Positions 59,865 to 64,000 of a stretch of 64,000 bases of DNA are shown in pieces (the first letter of the stretch is position 1; each line of letters starts with the position of its first letter). Both the position numbers and the translations under genes were made by a program. Under the pieces are notes generated by a model. It did no database searches. It saw nothing but the letters and a program-made list of their open reading frames with translations, and was not told the origin of the DNA. Where the stretch lies: NCBI GenBank assembly GCA_016291085.1, contig JAEEVW010000002.1, forward strand, positions 62,001 through 126,000, in the 5' to 3' direction. This DNA is from Prevotella sp. GTDB lineage: Bacteria; Bacteroidota; Bacteroidia; Bacteroidales; Bacteroidaceae.

Positions 59865-60641
59865 TTATTTAATTTTTGGATTATTCTTGTTGTTTATTAT
59901 TAATTTCTCTAAGAATCGCATTTGGTCGGTAAAGTAGGCATTCTTCTTCGGATAACGCTCTGAGAGTCGGCTAATGATGCCTAATGCCTTCTCATAGTGA
60001 CCCTGTTTGATATAGATGCGGGCCAGTGTCTCAGTAAAGTACTCCTCTTCGACTTCTTCGTTAGCATCATCGCTATCAGCATTTTCATTGTTGGCCGCCT
60101 CTTGGGTATTCTGTGGAAGCTCGTTGAGCAGAATGCGACCCTGCTCCTGTTCGAGGAAACTGTCGATGAGTTCTTGTCCCTTCATAAGAGGGGCGTTTGC
60201 AGTGGGTTGCTCTGCTCCTTCCGCCGACAACAGGTAGGCCACATAATCGACTGATGCATCAGCAGGAGTCGGTTTCCGTTGGGTTTTCTTGTCAGGCTCT
60301 TCCTGAGGAATGGAGTCCAGGAAGTTATCGATGAGATCGATGGTTCTAGAGGGACTCGTTGAACTAGTCTGGCTAGTAGTACTAGTTGAACTAGATAGTT
60401 GCTGGCGTAACTGATAGTGGGCAGCTTCTATCATCTGGAAGATAGTCTTGCGGTCAGTAACGTAGACTGCGGCACGACGCAATTCTTCGTCGAACGACGG
60501 GTCATGGAGCAGATAGAGGTTCTGCAACATGAGTAGGCGTGCCGTCTGGAAATACGGATGCAGCGCCAATACGGAGCGCAATTCGTAAAGCGTATCGCGA
60601 TCCATCCGCTCTGGGTGTTCTATGAGTTCCGTTATTTCCAT
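59865..60641 (-). CDS. TPR-like protein between lptE and secG
   Basis: 258 residues from the ATG at 60641. The N-terminal region is helical (ITELIEHPERMDRDTLYELRSVL), the middle is a low-complexity linker, and the C-terminus has one clear TPR-like repeat (ETLARIYIKQGHYEKALGIISRLSERYPKKN). No signal peptide. It matches a conserved Bacteroidales protein that I recall between lptE and secG; its role is unknown, possibly envelope related. The linker begins with a six-unit 9-bp ACTAGT repeat giving STSTTSQTSSTSPS. Confidence 0.78.
   Translation of the reverse strand: MEITELIEHPERMDRDTLYELRSVLALHPYFQTARLLMLQNLYLLHDPSFDEELRRAAVYVTDRKTIFQMIEAAHYQLRQQLSSSTSTTSQTSSTSPSRTIDLIDNFLDSIPQEEPDKKTQRKPTPADASVDYVAYLLSAEGAEQPTANAPLMKGQELIDSFLEQEQGRILLNELPQNTQEAANNENADSDDANEEVEEEYFTETLARIYIKQGHYEKALGIISRLSERYPKKNAYFTDQMRFLEKLIINNKNNPKIK
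60342..60395. repeat. 9-bp ACTAGT repeats inside the TPR-like gene
   Basis: Six 9-bp units of the form NNNACTAGT with variants CTAGA and CTCGT, in frame, encoding Ser/Thr repeats between two domains. Confidence 0.92.
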
Positions 60642-60679
60642 CTTCTCTAACTTATTCAACTTCTCTAACTTCGTAATAA

Positions 60680-61237
60680 TTACCAGTTCGCCACGGTTGC
60701 ATTAAAGATTTGGTCGCAGATGTCCTTGCACATCAGAGTAACAAGTTCTTCTTGGACGGAATTGAGTGAACGGGTGGTCTCGTAACTTTGCGTTGCAGTA
60801 AACTGCCGTTCGAAATCTTCGTCGTGGTTCACATTGTTGGTAAAACGCACATTGACAGTCATCGAGAGTTCTGTCTGGGCAGAGTAACCTTCTGCGCTCA
60901 CCGACTTATTGCGTTGCTGGTATTGGGTAATCTCGCCTTCAATCTTCAAGTCTCCATTACGCTTGACCTGCGAAAGACGCGTATGATTGGCAAACTGGTC
61001 CTTCAGTTCGTTGTTGAACATGGGTCCCATCGGTCCCCACACGTAACTGGAACGGATGGGGAAGTCTGCAATCTGAATGGTCTTTGTCTTGGTGTAGTCG
61101 ATGCTTGCTCCGTTAAACTTATAGCTTACGGAACAGGAAGATAAAAGTAAAAAGGTAAAAAGGTAAAAAGGTAAAAGGCTGCGCAAGCATCTGCCTGCAC
61201 AACGAACTGACTTGTGTATTATCTGCCGTATCATCAT
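60680..61237 (-). CDS. lptE: LptE-like lipopolysaccharide assembly lipoprotein
   Basis: 185 residues with a lipoprotein signal (lipobox LSSC around residue 35). The mature part starts VSYKFNGASIDYTKTKTIQI, the pattern of Bacteroidetes LptE proteins that plug the LptD barrel in the outer membrane and help insert lipopolysaccharide. The hydrophobic core of the signal peptide (LLPFYLFTFLLL) is encoded by an octanucleotide repeat. It sits between the sigma-54 activator gene (30 bp upstream) and the TPR-like gene. Confidence 0.88.
   Translation of the reverse strand: MMIRQIIHKSVRCAGRCLRSLLPFYLFTFLLLSSCSVSYKFNGASIDYTKTKTIQIADFPIRSSYVWGPMGPMFNNELKDQFANHTRLSQVKRNGDLKIEGEITQYQQRNKSVSAEGYSAQTELSMTVNVRFTNNVNHDEDFERQFTATQSYETTRSLNSVQEELVTLMCKDICDQIFNATVANW
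61143..61174. repeat. Octanucleotide repeats encoding the LptE signal-peptide core
   Basis: Four 8-bp units (AAAAGGTA type; TACCTTTT on the coding strand). All three reading phases of the unit give hydrophobic codons, which together make the membrane-inserting stretch. Confidence 0.92.
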
Positions 61238-61270
61238 TTACTTTTTTACCTTTTTACTTTTTTACCTTTA
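61237..61270. repeat. Octanucleotide repeats between the sigma-54 activator gene and lptE
   Basis: TTTTTTAC / CTTTTTAC units of the same family as those inside lptE, filling the 30-bp gap and touching both genes. Confidence 0.8.
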
Positions 61271-62512
61271 CTTATCCAGTCCATATTGTTTCAGTCTTCT
61301 ATAGAGAGTGCGGTCGCTGATACCCAGTTCCTGAGCAGCTTTCTTGCGATTGCCACCATTACGGTCGAGGGCTTTCTCGAGTGCTTGACGACTCCAGTCG
61401 TTGACGTTCAAATTTTCTAGTTCGGGTGCCGGCTCTACATATTCCTCAGCCACGGCATCTTCCGCAGAGGTGAGAGGCGAGAGGTGAGGGGTGAGAGGTG
61501 AGATGTTTGTGGGTGCCAGCTGTGTTGTGGGCAATGGTGCTGCTGTTGATACTGGCGTGCTAACCTGTACGTCCTCAATTTGCTTCTTCAGAGTGCTCAT
61601 CTCGCGTCGCATGTCGTTCACGTTGCTGCGCAATTCAAAGAGAATCTTATAAAGTATCTCTCGTTCGTTTTCAAACGAGTGGTCACCATCCTTATGTATG
61701 GTGGCGAGTTGCGTAGTCTCCTGGTCCTGCGGGATGAATTGTGAGAGGATGTCAGGTGTGATGGTGCGCTCCGTGCTGAGGATGGAGAGCTGTTCCGTGA
61801 CGCTTTTCAACTGACGGATATTTCCTGGCCATTTGTAGCGCATCAGCATCTGTTTGGCTTCATCGGTCAAGACCACTTTGTCCATACGGTATTTCTCGGC
61901 CATTTGCAAGGCAAAGAGACGGAATAGCAGTACAATGTCCTCGCCACGATCACGGAGGGCAGGTATCTGAATCTGCACTTGATTGAGACGATAGTAGAGG
62001 TCTTCGCGGAAACGTCCTTCGCTGATGGCCTTCTGAATGTTGACATTCGTTGCTGCAACGATACGTACATCTGTCTTGCGAATCTCAGTGCCACCAACAG
62101 GAATGTATTCACCATTTTCCAACACACGAAGCAGGCGTGCCTGTGTGGCCATAGGCAATTCACCAACCTCGTCAAGGAACAGCGTACCTTTATTAGCGAC
62201 TCCAAAGTAGCCTTGCGAGTCGTTGATAGCTCCCGTAAACGAACCCTTTACGTGTCCGAACAGTTCAGAATCGATGGTACCTTCGGGAATAGCTCCACAG
62301 TTGATGGCGAAATATTTCTCTCGTCTGCGTGGCGAATTATCATGAATGATGCGTGGCAGGATGTCTTTACCAACACCGCTTTCACCGATTATCAGCACAC
62401 TCAAATCAATGGGCGACACCTTGAGGGCGACGTCCAATGCGTTATTTAAAGCCTCGCAGTTGCCCACGATGTTATAACGCTGTTTGATGTTCTGAAGTTC
62501 GGTAGTCTTCAT
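61268..62512 (-). CDS. Sigma-54-dependent transcriptional activator without receiver domain
   Basis: 414 residues. AAA+ domain (about 15-245) with Walker A GESGVGKD, sigma-54 loop GSFTGA (Ser in place of the first Ala of GAFTGA), Walker B GTLFLDEVGELP and the R-finger region RFREDLYYRLNQVQIQIPALRDR. A linker with heptanucleotide repeats follows, then a Fis-type HTH (ALDRNGGNRKKAAQELGISDRTLYRRLKQYGL). No response-regulator domain is present, so its activity must be set by level or by a partner. It appears to head the lptE-TPR-secG series, suggesting control of envelope genes (inference). Confidence 0.93.
   Translation of the reverse strand: MKTTELQNIKQRYNIVGNCEALNNALDVALKVSPIDLSVLIIGESGVGKDILPRIIHDNSPRRREKYFAINCGAIPEGTIDSELFGHVKGSFTGAINDSQGYFGVANKGTLFLDEVGELPMATQARLLRVLENGEYIPVGGTEIRKTDVRIVAATNVNIQKAISEGRFREDLYYRLNQVQIQIPALRDRGEDIVLLFRLFALQMAEKYRMDKVVLTDEAKQMLMRYKWPGNIRQLKSVTEQLSILSTERTITPDILSQFIPQDQETTQLATIHKDGDHSFENEREILYKILFELRSNVNDMRREMSTLKKQIEDVQVSTPVSTAAPLPTTQLAPTNISPLTPHLSPLTSAEDAVAEEYVEPAPELENLNVNDWSRQALEKALDRNGGNRKKAAQELGISDRTLYRRLKQYGLDK
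61467..61501. repeat. Heptanucleotide repeats inside the sigma-54 activator gene
   Basis: Five units of the type GAGGTGA in frame, encoding ISPLTPHLSPLT in the linker before the HTH. Confidence 0.9.
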
Positions 62513-62538
62513 TCAGTAATTTTTGGCCATTTTGGCTG

Positions 62539-62546
62539 CAAAGGTA
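62539..62546 (-). promoter_or_regulatory. -7 element of the sigma-54 activator operon
   Basis: TACCTTTG on the minus strand, 26 bp before the start codon. No clear TTTG upstream. Confidence 0.5.
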
Positions 62547-62609
62547 CAAAGAAAATCTGACATAATGGCACACTTTGACAGAAATTTCACTATTTGCTGT
62601 CATTTCAGA

Positions 62610-63746
62610 CTATGATTCTCCCTTTTCGTCATCTTTTTCCTTGCGGAACTGGTCTTTCGGACGAACAGCAAAGCGTGCCTTGTCACCGTCTTCACGTTTT
62701 TCGTGGAAGAGTTTGGGCAGTGGGTCCTTCAGTGGTTCGTCGTAGTTTTGGCGGTTGCGGAAGACGTCGATAGCTGTGTAGATGGCCTGACGCATGGAAT
62801 TCTCGTCAGCCTTGCCCTGTCCTGCAATATCGAAGGCAGTACCATGATCGGGCGATGTACGTATGATGGGTAATCCTGCGGTATAGTTGACACCACTGTC
62901 GATTGCAATGGTCTTGAAGGGTGCCAGTCCTTGGTCGTGATACATGGCCAGCACACCGTCGAAATGATAGTAGTTGCCTGAGCCGAAGAATCCATCTGCA
63001 GGGTAGGGACCAAAGGCCTGAATACCCTTCTCGGCCAACTCGTCGATAGCAGGCTTGATGATATCCTTCTCTTCAGATCCCAGCAGTCCGTTGTCGCCAG
63101 CATGTGGGTTAAGAGCCAATACGGCAATACGTGGATTGGAGATGCGGAAGTCGCGCTTCAGAGCCGTGTGAAAAATGGTGGCTTTCTCGATAATGGATTC
63201 TTTGCTGATGGCATGAGCTATGTCCTTGATAGCCAAGTGCGTAGTGACCAGCGCTACACGTAGTGTCTCATTCATCAATATCATGAGTGCTTTCTGGCCG
63301 TCGCCAACGCTGGTCTCTATGTATTCCGTATGACCAGGGAATTGAAAACCGGGACTTTGGATCATGGCTTTGTTAATGGGGGCTGTTACTAGTACATCGT
63401 ATAGACCTGCACGATAATCAGTCATCGCTCTGTCGAGGGCTCTGAGAGCAGCATCACCAGCCTCCTTAGAGGGTTGTCCCAGTTCTACCTTTACTTCGTC
63501 GTCGAAACAGGCAAGCATGTTGACGCGTCCGTCGCGAGCCTCTTCGGCATTATTGATAATACTAAAGTTGGTCTCCAAATTAAGCGCCTTCTTATGATAG
63601 GCTGCAATTTTGGGTGATCCATAGATGATGGGTGTGCAAAGTTCGAGGATGGCAGGGTCTGCAAAGACCTTGAGTATCACTTCGTAACCGACACCGTTGG
63701 TATCTCCTTGCGTAATAGCTACGCGAATTTTTCTTTCTTGTTCCAT
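62610..63746 (-). CDS. pdxA: 4-hydroxythreonine-4-phosphate dehydrogenase
   Basis: 378 residues; the core is of normal length with about 40 extra charged residues at the C-terminus (DPLPKLFHEKREDGDKARF). PdxA motifs: ITQGDTNGVGYEVILKVF at the start, NPHAGDNGLLGSEE, YHDQGLAPFKTIA (metal-binding His) and GLPIIRTSPDHGTAFDIAG. It oxidises 4-phosphohydroxy-threonine in vitamin B6 synthesis. It starts 40 bp after rlmN, so both may be co-transcribed. Confidence 0.95.
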   Translation of the reverse strand: MEQERKIRVAITQGDTNGVGYEVILKVFADPAILELCTPIIYGSPKIAAYHKKALNLETNFSIINNAEEARDGRVNMLACFDDEVKVELGQPSKEAGDAALRALDRAMTDYRAGLYDVLVTAPINKAMIQSPGFQFPGHTEYIETSVGDGQKALMILMNETLRVALVTTHLAIKDIAHAISKESIIEKATIFHTALKRDFRISNPRIAVLALNPHAGDNGLLGSEEKDIIKPAIDELAEKGIQAFGPYPADGFFGSGNYYHFDGVLAMYHDQGLAPFKTIAIDSGVNYTAGLPIIRTSPDHGTAFDIAGQGKADENSMRQAIYTAIDVFRNRQNYDEPLKDPLPKLFHEKREDGDKARFAVRPKDQFRKEKDDEKGES

Positions 63747-63786
63747 ATGTTTTTTGTCGTGATTACGTTATGTCGATATTTCGTTA

Positions 63787-64000
63787 TTACGAATGTTCTG
63801 ATTGTTTTGCTGTCGAGAGCAGACCGCAGGCGGCAAAAATATCCTGACCACGGCTGGCACGTATGGTAGTGGTAATACCGTGATGGGTTAGGTAGTCGCG
63901 CAGAGCCTCCATGCGAGTCTGGTCAGAGCCGGGTAGGTCGACATTGGGGATTTCGTGGAAACGTATTAGGTTGACGCGACATTCCAGCCCTTCCAATAGC
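63787..64000 (-). CDS. rlmN: RlmN 23S rRNA methyltransferase, C-terminal part (gene continues beyond window)
   Basis: About 70 C-terminal residues of the radical-SAM enzyme are present: CRVNLIRFHEIPN, SDQTRMEALRDYL, GITTTIRASRGQDIFAACGLL. The conserved Cys in AACG is the methyl-carrying residue of RlmN. The family methylates A2503 of 23S rRNA and A37 of some tRNAs. The N-terminal part is outside the right edge. pdxA follows 40 bp after its stop. Confidence 0.9.
   Translation of the reverse strand, partial: LLEGLECRVNLIRFHEIPNVDLPGSDQTRMEALRDYLTHHGITTTIRASRGQDIFAACGLLSTAKQSEHS

Noticed and set aside
1..64000. Integrated mobile element or prophage
   Set aside because: No integrase, transposase, relaxase or phage structural genes were recognised, and no long direct repeats next to the tRNA suggest an attachment site.

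Overview
The window looks like a chromosome segment of a Prevotella-like member of the Bacteroidales, probably a polysaccharide-degrading gut or rumen species. Reasons: promoters repeatedly match the Bacteroidetes consensus (TTTG, 19-20 bp, TAnnTTTG); there is a fimbrillin-type lipoprotein, a type III glutamine synthetase and an LptE-TPR-SecG cluster; and xylan/arabinan enzymes (GH51, GH30, GH35) are present. No phage, plasmid or transposase genes are seen. The layout is ordinary chromosomal, apart from an unusual density of short repeats, many of them inside genes.

Layout. 1-10688 (minus): an apparent operon relA - GH51 arabinofuranosidase - a two-module, reductase-terminated NRPS that runs off the left edge. 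10.8-12.6 kb: kdgK-eda, the last steps of 2-keto-3-deoxygluconate use. 12.6-17.0 kb: a large lipoprotein/kinase-like sensor, its response regulator and an AbgT-like membrane protein. 17.0-20.9 kb (minus): DUF6057-like membrane protein, a lipoprotein with a c-type heme motif, and greA. 21.1-24.0 kb: a small secreted protein, a 46-aa peptide plus fimbrillin-like lipoprotein, a candidate structured RNA, a small HTH protein and an HU-like/Ig-like fusion. 24.3-30.0 kb: a complete RND efflux operon. 30.0-34.9 kb: GH30 and GH35 glycosidases and a Dcu transporter. 35.0-39.4 kb (minus): agmatine deiminase, N-carbamoylputrescine amidase and glutamine synthetase III. 39.7-47.9 kb (minus): ECF sigma, anti-sigma, secreted protein, TonB-type barrel and TlpA-like thioredoxin. 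48.0-52.8 kb: tex, fmt, a small ORF, rpe and a second ECF sigma. 53.0-55.9 kb: a fused GHMP kinase/nucleotidyltransferase facing rmlA. 56.0-58.9 kb: hypothetical, coiled-coil protein, zapA, rny. 59.2-64.0 kb (minus): tRNA-Val, and the secG - TPR - lptE - sigma-54 activator - pdxA - rlmN series.

The most notable biology is (i) the NRPS, whose two adenylation domains carry the same specificity code and which sits directly behind a stringent-response gene and a glycosidase, and (ii) the repeats. At least five repeat classes are present: REP-like GGAGGGG palindromes; 9-bp ACTAGT or GTAGGT units; 10-bp CCTAGG units; 7/8-bp units; and 21-22-bp tandem arrays. Many lie in frame in coding regions at linkers, and one forms the hydrophobic core of a lipoprotein signal peptide. 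This resembles the in-frame palindromic elements known from Rickettsia and may be a little-described mode of protein evolution in this lineage.

All calls were made by reading the sequence and recognising motifs. No database search was run. Exact starts are uncertain because Shine-Dalgarno sequences are weak in this phylum; where a -7 promoter element overlaps an upstream in-frame TTG, the downstream ATG was chosen.
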